From Chthoniobacterales bacterium (GTDB lineage Bacteria > Verrucomicrobiota > Verrucomicrobiia > Chthoniobacterales > JACTMZ01): a stretch of 12,185 bases of DNA. Both the position numbers and the translations under genes were made by a program. This document shows positions 5,773-12,185 of the stretch, piece after piece. The stretch spans positions 1 through 12,185 of the forward strand of contig JAFMJK010000046.1 of the NCBI GenBank assembly GCA_017853515.1. The letters run 5' to 3'. How positions within the stretch are numbered: position 1 is the stretch's first letter; every line of letters starts with the position of its first letter. Below the pieces are notes generated by a model. That model saw nothing but the letters and a program-made list of their open reading frames with translations, ran no database searches and was not told where the DNA came from.

Positions 5773-7491
5773 TCATTTCTCCCACCGTTTTCTGTCGGCG
5801 AGCAGCAGCGAGGCTCCGTCGATGGGCAGGTTGACCTTGCTGCGCAACCGCCAGGACGGGGGTGTTTTCGTGCCGAGTTCTCCGATGACCACCCGTGCCC
5901 AGTCGCGGTATCGGCCGTTGACGATTCCTGCGTAAGTTTTTTCGCCGCCGCTGGCCGGCGTGAGGTAGATGGCCACGAGAGGCGCGCCGAGCAGGCGCTC
6001 GCTGTTGATCAGTTCGAATTGTTGCGCGCTTTCCGGAAGCAGGAGCGAACGGCGGTTGGCATACCAAGCCGTGGCCCACGGGATATCGGAAGCGAGCGCT
6101 TCATCCGGCCCGATCCAGTCCCCGAGTTTCTCCACGAGCATCGGCAAGTAAGGCGGCCAGTTGAAGCGCAGGGAGCGTCCGCCCGCCGCGGCCAGCATGG
6201 GCGCGGCCACCGACGCGTAGAGCAGGATGATGAACGCCGTCCTCAACAGCGGTTGCTCGAAGCCGAGGCGGCTCCAAAGCAGAAGGAGGAATCCGAGCCC
6301 GTAGAACAGCATCACGGGAAGAAAAAGGATGTGCAACTGGTTGACCGAGACGGCGTCGCCCGCGCCGAAGATCGACATGCCGGCGAAAGCCGCCATCCAC
6401 ATGACGAGGATGGCCCAACGGAGTTGCGCGGCCTCCCACTTGGGAAACACGTGAAATATTACCGCCAGAAAAAACGCCGCGGCGACGATGTTGTAGCCGA
6501 ACAGCCCGAAGATCTCCGCAAACTGTTTCGTCGCGTTTTCCGCCGTGTTGGCCAGAAAGTTGCCCCACTGGAAGCCGATGCGCGGCTCCAAGTCGGCCGC
6601 GAAGGCCAATTCGTCGATTCCGTTCGGTCTCATCAAGGCGAAGTGCGCGAAGCCCATCAGTTGGCCGCTTGATCTCACGTTGTGCCAAACCCAAGGGAGC
6701 AGGGGCAGCGCGTAGCAGAGGAGCGAGGCCGGCACCACGGTTGTTCTCGGTCTCACCGCGACCGCCGCGAAGGCGAGGTATCCGGCAAAAATCCACACAG
6801 CGATGCCGTTTCCCAACGTAACCAGTCCGAGCAGGAAGGCCGCTGCGCCGGACCAGATGAGGGTGCTTCTCGGGCTCTTCGCATCGGATGCTCTGAGCGC
6901 GAAGACGAGGCAGAGCAGCGCGGCGTTGAAAAAGAACATCATGGCCGGCTGCGGCAACCCGGAAATTCCGAAGCGCCAGACCAAGGCCGTTGCCATGGCC
7001 AGTCCGGTGCCGAGGAGGGCCGAACGCGCATCGAACAATGTCCTTCCAAGCAGGAAAGCGGCAAGCAGCGCGCCGAGCAGGAATATGACACCCATGGCCG
7101 CGATGACCAGATCGCCGGAAGACATCGCGCCGGCCACGGAAACCTTCGGATCGCGCCCGGTCACGAACAAAGCCACGGCGTTCAGGAAAGGCCCGAGAGG
7201 CGCCTGGTTGATTTCCGGAAGCGGATCAGGCACCGGTCCGCGCGCGGCGAAGATGCCCAGCGCGAGAGGGCGGGCATATTGCGTGGTGAAGCCCTGGCCG
7301 GATGCGATTTGACGCGCGATTTGCGCCTGGTCCATCGCGTCGGGAACATAGAATCCATTGAATTTGTTCAGCAGCCAGAAAAGCGTCAGTCCGGTCAGAA
7401 CCGTGGCCACGGCGATGCGTCGCACCCAGCGTGCGAGCGAGCCTTGCTCCAAGGCATGGAGCCACCACTGAAGTGCGGTTTCGAGGGCCAT
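5773..7491 (-). CDS. GT-C-like polytopic membrane protein (tandem paralog 2)
   Basis: This 572-residue polytopic membrane protein is paralogous to the gene directly downstream. Shared landmarks in the same order: DAMDQAQIARQIASGQGF (51-68) in the first extracytoplasmic loop; WRFGISGLPQ (172-181) matching WRFSVSGLPQ; VAVRPRT-like and PWVWHNVR-like segments; FGYNIVAAAFF (331-341); VNQLHILFLPV (383-393); NWPPYLP (444-450); SDIPWATAWYANRRSLLLP (468-486). About eleven hydrophobic segments are visible, then a soluble C-terminal domain. The order matches GT-C-fold glycosyltransferases, with Asp54 as the candidate catalytic residue, by analogy only. The ATG at 7491 lies 6 nt after the stop of the response-regulator gene, so it should be co-transcribed and perhaps coupled. 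No independent Shine-Dalgarno is evident. The family and substrate are not recognised. Confidence 0.8.
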   Translation of the reverse strand: MALETALQWWLHALEQGSLARWVRRIAVATVLTGLTLFWLLNKFNGFYVPDAMDQAQIARQIASGQGFTTQYARPLALGIFAARGPVPDPLPEINQAPLGPFLNAVALFVTGRDPKVSVAGAMSSGDLVIAAMGVIFLLGALLAAFLLGRTLFDARSALLGTGLAMATALVWRFGISGLPQPAMMFFFNAALLCLVFALRASDAKSPRSTLIWSGAAAFLLGLVTLGNGIAVWIFAGYLAFAAVAVRPRTTVVPASLLCYALPLLPWVWHNVRSSGQLMGFAHFALMRPNGIDELAFAADLEPRIGFQWGNFLANTAENATKQFAEIFGLFGYNIVAAAFFLAVIFHVFPKWEAAQLRWAILVMWMAAFAGMSIFGAGDAVSVNQLHILFLPVMLFYGLGFLLLLWSRLGFEQPLLRTAFIILLYASVAAPMLAAAGGRSLRFNWPPYLPMLVEKLGDWIGPDEALASDIPWATAWYANRRSLLLPESAQQFELINSERLLGAPLVAIYLTPASGGEKTYAGIVNGRYRDWARVVIGELGTKTPPSWRLRSKVNLPIDGASLLLADRKRWEK

Positions 7492-7497
7492 GACGGT

Positions 7498-8853
7498 TCA
7501 GTCCAGCCCCAGTTCCGGATGCTCGCGGAGTTTGCGGTGGAGCGTGCGGCGGCTGATGCCGAGTTTTTCCGCGGCCAGCGTGCGGTTGCCTTTGCACTCG
7601 GCAAGGGCGCGGCGCATGAGGGCGAGTTCCGTCTCGCCGAGGTTGAGGGGAAGGGGCCCACGCGCCGCCGCGGTTCCCGGCGCGGCGGCACGCACCGTGG
7701 CGGGCAGATCGCGCAGCGTGATCTTCGGGGTGTTGGACATGACCACGCCGTGCTCGATCGCGGCACGCAGTTCGCGCACGTTGCCCGGCCACGGGTAGGC
7801 AACGAGGCAACGCATGGCGTCGGAGGTCAGTTCGCGCGCCGGCTTGTCATTCTCCCGCGCAGCCTCGCGCAGGAAGTGGTCGGCAAGAAGGGGGATGTCC
7901 TCGGTGCGCTCGCGCAGGGGCGGGAGGTGCAACTGCACCACGTTGAGACGGAAATAAAGGTCTTCGCGGAATTTTCCTTCCGCCACCATCCTGGCCAGAT
8001 CGCGGTTGGTTGCGGCAACGAGTCGCACGTCGGCGCTGATCGGCCTGTTGCCTCCCACGCGTTCGAAGACTCGCTCGCCGAGCACGCGGAGGATCTTCAC
8101 CTGCGTGGCCGCGTCGATCTCGCCGATTTCGTCGAGGAAGAGCGTTCCTCCCGCCGCCTGCTCGAAACGCCCCATGCGGCGCTCGCTCGCGCCGGTGAAA
8201 GCGCCCTTCTCATGGCCGAAGAGTTCACTCTCGAGCAACTGCGGCGAGAGCGCGGCGCAATGCACCGCGACGAAAGGACCGCGGCGGCGCGGACTGAGCT
8301 GGTGGATGGCGTGCGCGGCGAGCTCTTTGCCCGTGCCGCTTTCGCCCGTGATCAGAACGGTGGCGCGCGACGGGGCGACTTGCCGGATGGTTTCGAGCAC
8401 GCGTTCGATGGCCGTGGAGTCGCCGACGAATCCTTCGAGGCCGAATTTTTTGTCGATCTGTTCGCGCAACCGCGTGTTCTCGCGCTCGATCTCCGAGCCG
8501 TGCAGCGAGCGTTTCACCAGCAAGTCGAGGCGGTCGATATTGACCGGCTTGGTGACAAAGTCATAAGCGCCGTGCTTCATCGCCTCGACCGCGTCCTCGA
8601 TGCCGCCGTAGGCCGTCATCATGATGCAGACCGGCGGATGCTGCTGGCGCTGCGCCCACGCCATCAGGTCCATGCCGCTTTCGCCGCCCAAGCGCAGGTC
8701 GGTGAGGAGCAGGTCGACCTGCTCGGTCTCCATGATCGCCTTGGCCCCGGCGATGTCGCCTGCCACTGCGACCTCGTATTGCTCTTCGAGGGCGTGGCGC
8801 AACCCGTCGCGGGTGTTCTTTTCGTCGTCGACGATGAGGATGATTTTTTTCAA
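7498..8853 (-). CDS. Sigma-54-dependent response regulator, NtrC family
   Basis: The product is 451 residues with three domains. The receiver domain (about 1-120) has acidic pair Asp9/Asp10 (ILIVDDE), phospho-acceptor Asp52 (LLLTDLRLGG), Thr80 (MMTAYGG) and Lys102 (VTKP). The AAA+ domain (about 140-375) has Walker A GESGTGKE (170-177), the sigma-54 contact loop GAFTGA (217-222), Walker B GGTLFLDEIGE, and an Arg-rich sensor region (PPLRERTEDIPLL). A Fis-type helix-turn-helix ends the protein (NRTLAAEKLGISRRTLHRKL). After phosphorylation by a histidine kinase it should oligomerise and open sigma-54 promoters. No kinase gene is in the window. The start is uncertain: I use the TTG at 8853 because it puts receiver residues at family-typical positions; the frame stays open to another TTG at 8916. 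A better Shine-Dalgarno/ATG exists at 8878 but out of frame. It heads an apparent operon with the two GT-C-like genes. Confidence 0.92.
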   Translation of the reverse strand: MKKIILIVDDEKNTRDGLRHALEEQYEVAVAGDIAGAKAIMETEQVDLLLTDLRLGGESGMDLMAWAQRQQHPPVCIMMTAYGGIEDAVEAMKHGAYDFVTKPVNIDRLDLLVKRSLHGSEIERENTRLREQIDKKFGLEGFVGDSTAIERVLETIRQVAPSRATVLITGESGTGKELAAHAIHQLSPRRRGPFVAVHCAALSPQLLESELFGHEKGAFTGASERRMGRFEQAAGGTLFLDEIGEIDAATQVKILRVLGERVFERVGGNRPISADVRLVAATNRDLARMVAEGKFREDLYFRLNVVQLHLPPLRERTEDIPLLADHFLREAARENDKPARELTSDAMRCLVAYPWPGNVRELRAAIEHGVVMSNTPKITLRDLPATVRAAAPGTAAARGPLPLNLGETELALMRRALAECKGNRTLAAEKLGISRRTLHRKLREHPELGLD

Positions 8854-8975
8854 GCGGGTCCGCTTCCGAGTGCGACATTTTTTCTCTCCCGCCGGAGGCC
8901 GCAAGGCAACCCGCAAGTTCCGCGGCCGGCCCGATTCGGCTTGCCAAGGCGCGCCAAAGCACTATGGGTTCCGTC
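8854..8975. promoter_or_regulatory. Divergent intergenic region between regulator and L,D-transpeptidase
   Basis: About 120 bp separate the minus-strand regulator and the plus-strand transpeptidase, so promoters for both should lie here or overlap the coding starts. I found no convincing sigma-70 boxes and no GG-N10-GC sigma-54 element in either direction. The call rests on divergent gene orientation only. Confidence 0.35.
8876..8888 (-). promoter_or_regulatory. Shine-Dalgarno GGGAG plus ATG, out of frame with the regulator
   Basis: On the minus strand GGGAG is followed after 7 nt by ATG (8878-8876), the best initiation signal upstream of the regulator. Its frame reads MSHSEADPLEKN and then leaves the receiver frame. 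The regulator frame is reached only by a +1 shift at the A7 run (8850-8844). Removing one A would give MSHSEADPLEKIILIVDDE, a normal receiver N-terminus. This could be the true start with a one-base indel or slippage, or a chance motif. Confidence 0.45.
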
Positions 8976-9581
8976 ATGAAACACACCGCCCTTGTTCTCT
9001 GTTCCGCCGCCGTCCTTGCCCTGACCGGCTGCCAAACCATGCCGACCGGGGGCAACAGTTCCTTCACTTTCGATCCGCCGGTGCAGTCGCCGCAAAACCC
9101 TTCCAACGTCCAACTCAAGTTGAGCACCGGAGCCCAGCGCCTCTACGTCGTCGAGGGTGACAGAGTTCTGCTCGCCACTCCCGTCTCGGTCGGCAAGGCG
9201 TCCTCGCCCACTCCGCACGGCAATTACCGGATCTATTCCAAGACGGCCAACCGTCGCCGCGTGAGCAGCCCGGGCGCGGGCTATCCGATGACTTACTGGA
9301 TGGAATTCAAGCCCGCCTACGGTCTGCACTGGGGTTTTGTCAAAGCGCAGCCCAGCACCCATGGTTGCGTGCGCATGCCGCTGAAAGCCGCGCAAAAAAC
9401 TTTCAGTCTCGTCCGCTCCGGCACACCCATCAACATTTCGCCCAGCCAGCCGTGGGATTCCACGGTCGGAAAATCCCTTCCGCGCATCGACGATTCGCAT
9501 CTGCCTGATCCTCCCATGTCCTACATGCTCAGCCCGCAGGTCTTCGCCGACGCGCGCCAAGGCAAGATGTGGCGGTTCTAG
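8976..9581 (+). CDS. Lipoprotein L,D-transpeptidase (YkuD domain)
   Basis: The product is 201 residues. A lipoprotein signal peptide (MKHTALVLCSAAVLALTGC) ends in a lipobox LTGC with the lipid-modified Cys at position 19. A YkuD-type catalytic domain follows (about 45-155): QRLYVVEGDRVLLATPVSVG, the TPHGNYRI strand, His118 in LHWG, and the active-site block STHGCVRMP with His129, nucleophile Cys131 and Arg133. L,D-transpeptidases form 3-3 peptidoglycan cross-links or attach proteins to the wall. This one should sit on the periplasmic face of a membrane. The His118-to-Cys131 interval (13 residues) is somewhat short for the family. The ATG at 8976 gives a classic signal peptide; the ATG at 8964 adds only MGSV and is equally possible. 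Neither has a good ribosome binding site. It is the only plus-strand gene, divergent from the regulator. Confidence 0.9.
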   Translation: MKHTALVLCSAAVLALTGCQTMPTGGNSSFTFDPPVQSPQNPSNVQLKLSTGAQRLYVVEGDRVLLATPVSVGKASSPTPHGNYRIYSKTANRRRVSSPGAGYPMTYWMEFKPAYGLHWGFVKAQPSTHGCVRMPLKAAQKTFSLVRSGTPINISPSQPWDSTVGKSLPRIDDSHLPDPPMSYMLSPQVFADARQGKMWRF

Positions 9582-9600
9582 CCGCACCCGCTTGGGCGCG

Positions 9601-9665
9601 CAGTTTTCGGTGATCCAGTTTTCAGCAGGGGCTGAGCCACCACTGAAAACTGTAAACTGAACACT
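9601..9665. repeat. Intergenic inverted-repeat element, copy B
   Basis: A perfect 10-bp inverted repeat CAGTTTTCAG (9616-9625) and CTGAAAACTG (9643-9652) encloses a 17-nt loop that itself contains GGCTGAGCC. A degenerate extra arm CAGTTTTCGG lies at 9601-9610, and the right arm extends to 9665. Positions 9643-9665 match 1786-1808 of copy A in 22 of 23 bases. The element lies between the transpeptidase stop (9581) and the stop of the minus-strand membrane-protein gene (9672), which are convergent. It could form a stem for either transcript, but it has no T-run typical of an intrinsic terminator. Confidence 0.75.
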
Positions 9666-9671
9666 TCCCAT

Positions 9672-11378
9672 TTAGTCCGCCAATAGGCACGGGGTGATGA
9701 AATAGACCGTCCCGGCCTTTTCGGTTCTCGCCACCACGGCCGCGCATTCTTTCCACGCTTGCGTGGATGACGCCCATTTCGCGTCTTCACGCGGCCCCCA
9801 GAGCAGGTATTGCACCTGCAGGCGCCGCGCGGCATGGCGCCAGTCGGGAGCGCCGGACATCAGCGCGTCGAGATCGCGCTGCACCGGTGCGTAATCGAGT
9901 CCCTGGCTGAAGAGATGCCCGTCGTAGCCCATCGCCACGGGTTGCCCGAGGAGCAGCACCGGATGATTGTAGGTCGGCAGGCAGGCGACGCGCGCGTCGG
10001 ACGGCAAGGTCCGGAGCAACACCTCGGCATCGGCCATTTCCATACGGTCGGCCAAACCGTATCCGTGGCGCGCATCCAAACCGGTGGCCAGCGAGATTCC
10101 GCCCGAGGCGAAAAGCCCGAGACAGGTGACGGCGCGCCAAGCCGCCGGCCAGCGCCCGATCAACTCCGTCCAAAGGACCGGCGCCAAGGCCAGATATCCC
10201 CAGATCATCAACTTGGTGTTGTCCCACGCCCAAGGCGCGATGGCGAAAAAGAGGCAAAAGACGATCGTTGCCGCGCCGGTCGAATAAATCACGCGCGCGG
10301 TAAGATCGCCGCGCCGGAACACCATCACGCCGGCCGCGACGAGCAGCGGCGGGAGAAGACCAAAGTTGCGCAGCCAGAACCAAAGCCCGCCGTCCTCCTG
10401 CATCCACCCCGGCACGAAACGAAAAGCGGAAGGCGCCGTGAAGTTCGCCGTGACCATGGCCACGAGCCAAACGGCGGGAATGACACTGGCCGCGCCGACG
10501 GCGAAGAAAGGACGGGCGCACCCTTGCCGCCAAGCCGCGGCAAAAAATGCGGCGAGCAGCGCGCTGAGAAAAAGGAAAGCCGGCGCGTTGAAGAGCGGCA
10601 TCGTGGCATAGAGCGCGATTTGCGCGGGCACGGGCAGGCGGGGCCCGTCATTTTCGCCGCGCAATTGCGCGCGCCACACGCACATGAGCACGAGTCCCGC
10701 CGGCAGCGAGTAGAGCAGACCGCGCTGGGTGACGAACATGGTCAGAAAAAGATTTTTCCACGCGATGTTTTCCTCCATCGCGGCCAACGGTTCCCCGCGG
10801 AGCAAAACGAGCGCGGCGAATCCGCCGGCGAAGAGGAACGCAGCCAAGGCAAACCCGCGCCCCCATCGCCACAGTGCGACAGCCGTGGCGGCAGAGCCGA
10901 GGAGTCCGGCCCAACGGATTCCTTCGAAGACCGGAACGCCGGCGATCGCCAGGACCGCGTTCCATAGGTCCATGCCGGGGTGGTAGGGGAAGATCGCGCC
11001 GGAGAGGAAAGGGTTCTCGGGCCAGAAGTCTCCGCCCGCCGCCCAGCGGCGGATCAAATTCAGATGCAGCGACATGTCGCCGAGGTTGTGCGGCGAGAGA
11101 ACCTTCCATTCGTTGCCTTGCTCGTAAATGACCCAGAGAAACGCGCGCAGCGCCGCGATGGCAAAAACGACAAAAAGGATTCCGTCGGCCAGCGTGATCT
11201 TCTGCCGCGGCGCGCTCGCGCGGCTCCATGTGATCAATGCGGCAATTGCTCCCGCGCCGAGCGCGATCCACGCGCGGACTTGGTCGAGTCCGCCGGCCAG
11301 CTGGCCGAGGCCGGCTGCCACCGTCGTGGAGATCGCGACGAAGACCAAACCCGCGCAGAGCCAACGCCAGCTTGTCAT
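9672..11378 (-). CDS. Large polytopic membrane protein, GT-C-like, family not recognised
   Basis: This is a 568-residue membrane protein with about ten to twelve hydrophobic segments and a soluble C-terminal domain of roughly 110 residues. Between the second or third segment and the next lies a loop with NLGDMSLHLNLIRRW (98-112), WPENPF (119-124) and YHPGMDL (132-138). An Asp plus His motif followed by PENP and a Tyr/His-rich stretch is typical of uncharacterised GT-C-related proteins. Further on are WKNLF and VTQRG (207-220). The C-terminal part (LPTYNHPVLLLGQPVAMGYDG, then RRLQVQYLLWGPRE) resembles the extracytoplasmic tail of such proteins. I cannot assign a substrate. The frame is open further upstream, but the ATG at 11376-11378 overlaps the stop of the preceding gene (ATGA), which decides the start and suggests coupled translation. 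The TAA stop is 6 nt from repeat copy B. Confidence 0.78.
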   Translation of the reverse strand: MTSWRWLCAGLVFVAISTTVAAGLGQLAGGLDQVRAWIALGAGAIAALITWSRASAPRQKITLADGILFVVFAIAALRAFLWVIYEQGNEWKVLSPHNLGDMSLHLNLIRRWAAGGDFWPENPFLSGAIFPYHPGMDLWNAVLAIAGVPVFEGIRWAGLLGSAATAVALWRWGRGFALAAFLFAGGFAALVLLRGEPLAAMEENIAWKNLFLTMFVTQRGLLYSLPAGLVLMCVWRAQLRGENDGPRLPVPAQIALYATMPLFNAPAFLFLSALLAAFFAAAWRQGCARPFFAVGAASVIPAVWLVAMVTANFTAPSAFRFVPGWMQEDGGLWFWLRNFGLLPPLLVAAGVMVFRRGDLTARVIYSTGAATIVFCLFFAIAPWAWDNTKLMIWGYLALAPVLWTELIGRWPAAWRAVTCLGLFASGGISLATGLDARHGYGLADRMEMADAEVLLRTLPSDARVACLPTYNHPVLLLGQPVAMGYDGHLFSQGLDYAPVQRDLDALMSGAPDWRHAARRLQVQYLLWGPREDAKWASSTQAWKECAAVVARTEKAGTVYFITPCLLAD

Positions 11379-12185
11379 GGAGTTCCGTCCCGGCTCTGAC
11401 CCAAAATTCTCGGCGAAAAAAACACGGTGCACTCCTCCATGCCCGAGCGGAACTTGAAGCGGCGTTCGACAAAGTCGGCCGGCAATTTGGCGCGGACCGT
11501 TGCGGCGTCTTTTGTCTCAACAACCACGAAGTCGTGGCCGTCGAACGACGCGGGAAGATTTTTGCCACTCGCCGGATCGGGTTTGCCGTGCCATGCGATG
11601 TTGGTGAAGTCGCCGAGGCTCCAAGGCAGAGGGTAGTAGTCGCAGCACAGGGCGCCGGTCACGCGGTAAAAGCGCGGATCGCGCCGCGCCGCCTCGAGCA
11701 GCGGATCGGTCAGCGTGCGCAGCGAGTTGTAAGTCTGAACATAGACGTAAGGTTCGGCGTCATTCTCGTATTGGCGGAAATTCAAACGCAGCGCCATGCC
11801 GAGCGATACGGCGAGAAGCAGAACACCGATCGCGCGGGCCCAAAAGCGCCCGGCCGCATCGACCGCCGCGCCGAAGAAAAGAAACCACGGCCAGAGGATC
11901 GAGATGATGCACCAAGGCGTTTTGTAGGGGACGACCGAATAAGCGAGGAGGATTCCCCCCGCGTAAATCGCAAGCAGTCGCGGCACAGCCGGACCGGGCC
12001 ACGCGTAGCGCACCGACCAAACCAATCCCGCGAGCGCCGGCCATTCGTAGCGCGCGAGCAACGCCAGCCAGTAGTAGTTGACGAAGGGCAGCAACTCGAA
12101 CGCCGGCTTGTCATGGCCGTTGGCTTCCGCCCCGGTTTTGGTCCAGGCGAGCAAGGCCTCGAACGGACCCAATAATCCGGGGAGG
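11375..12185 (-). CDS. Agl23-like GT-C membrane protein, C-terminal part (partial, runs off right edge)
   Basis: The last 269 residues of a polytopic membrane protein are visible; the reading frame is open to the right edge. Landmarks: GHDKPAFELLPFVNYYW (visible residues 23-39), a hydrophobic segment, then YSVVPYKTPWCIISILWPW (82-100), another membrane segment, YVYVQTYNSLRTL, and a soluble tail with GALCCDYYPLPWSL and FFSPRILG. The GH-x-KP and PYKTPW-I motifs are what I associate with the family named flippase activity-associated protein Agl23, distant relatives of GT-C mannosyltransferases implicated in lipid-linked glycan handling in archaea and some bacteria. That assignment is from memory of motifs. 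The stop TGA overlaps the ATG of the downstream membrane-protein gene by 4 nt, so the two probably work together. The N-terminal half with the expected catalytic loop lies outside the window. Confidence 0.72.
   Translation of the reverse strand, partial: LPGLLGPFEALLAWTKTGAEANGHDKPAFELLPFVNYYWLALLARYEWPALAGLVWSVRYAWPGPAVPRLLAIYAGGILLAYSVVPYKTPWCIISILWPWFLFFGAAVDAAGRFWARAIGVLLLAVSLGMALRLNFRQYENDAEPYVYVQTYNSLRTLTDPLLEAARRDPRFYRVTGALCCDYYPLPWSLGDFTNIAWHGKPDPASGKNLPASFDGHDFVVVETKDAATVRAKLPADFVERRFKFRSGMEECTVFFSPRILGQSRDGTP

Noticed and set aside
4551..5834. 427-codon open frame on the plus strand opposite paralog 1
   Set aside because: Antisense shadow; highly charged composition and no recognisable motif.
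8854..8975. Sigma-54 promoter for the regulator operon (a TTGGCA stretch on the minus strand)
   Set aside because: The GC at the required 10-nt distance from GG is absent (off by a base), so it fails the core rule.
6682..8979. 765-codon open frame on the plus strand opposite the regulator and paralog 2
   Set aside because: Shadow of two well-supported genes; Arg/Glu/His-rich translation without domains.
9601..9665. Bidirectional intrinsic terminator between convergent genes
   Set aside because: The 10-bp stem is AT-rich with a 17-nt loop and lacks a terminal T-run on either strand. It is kept as a repeat rather than a terminator.

Overview
The window is a GC-rich bacterial chromosome segment with ten protein genes, nine on the minus strand and one on the plus strand. 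The organism is most likely a member of the PVC superphylum, probably Verrucomicrobiota. This rests on the GyrA variant (a Chlamydia/Planctomycetes-like quinolone-pocket sequence), the divergent DXS, the weak or absent ribosome binding sites at most starts, and the style of the intergenic repeats. It is an inference from motifs, not a database match.

Layout, left to right. (1) The 5' 190 codons of gyrA run off the left edge (minus strand, GTG start). (2) A 470-bp gap without a convincing gene follows. (3) Next is an alpha/beta hydrolase of the phospholipase/carboxylesterase type. (4) A 170-bp repeat-rich spacer separates it from dxs. (5) A tightly packed minus-strand block follows, in transcription order: NtrC-type sigma-54 response regulator, two tandem paralogous GT-C-like membrane proteins, xseB, dxs. 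Gaps inside the block are 6, 55 and 2 nt, and xseB and dxs overlap by 20 nt, so it reads as one operon. (6) On the plus strand, divergent from the regulator, is a lipoprotein L,D-transpeptidase (YkuD fold). (7) A second repeat copy lies between convergent gene ends. (8) A second minus-strand pair follows: an Agl23-like GT-C protein that runs off the right edge, and a further large polytopic membrane protein joined to it by a 4-nt ATGA overlap.

Functional reading. The recurring theme is the cell envelope: four large multi-spanning proteins of GT-C glycosyltransferase/flippase-associated character, one cell-wall cross-linking enzyme, and DXS, which feeds the isoprenoid pathway that makes polyprenyl-phosphate lipid carriers. 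GT-C enzymes generally use polyprenyl-linked sugar donors. A sigma-54 regulator that heads an operon with two such paralogs and dxs is therefore a plausible, as far as I know uncharacterised, lipid-linked sugar or surface-glycan module. No substrate can be read from the sequence.

Points most worth a second look: a related inverted-repeat element placed 6-9 nt after the TAA stop of two unrelated minus-strand genes; an out-of-frame Shine-Dalgarno plus ATG joined to the regulator's reading frame only through an A7 run; and the conserved signatures of the tandem membrane-protein pair. I see no tRNA, rRNA, CRISPR array, insertion sequence or phage gene.
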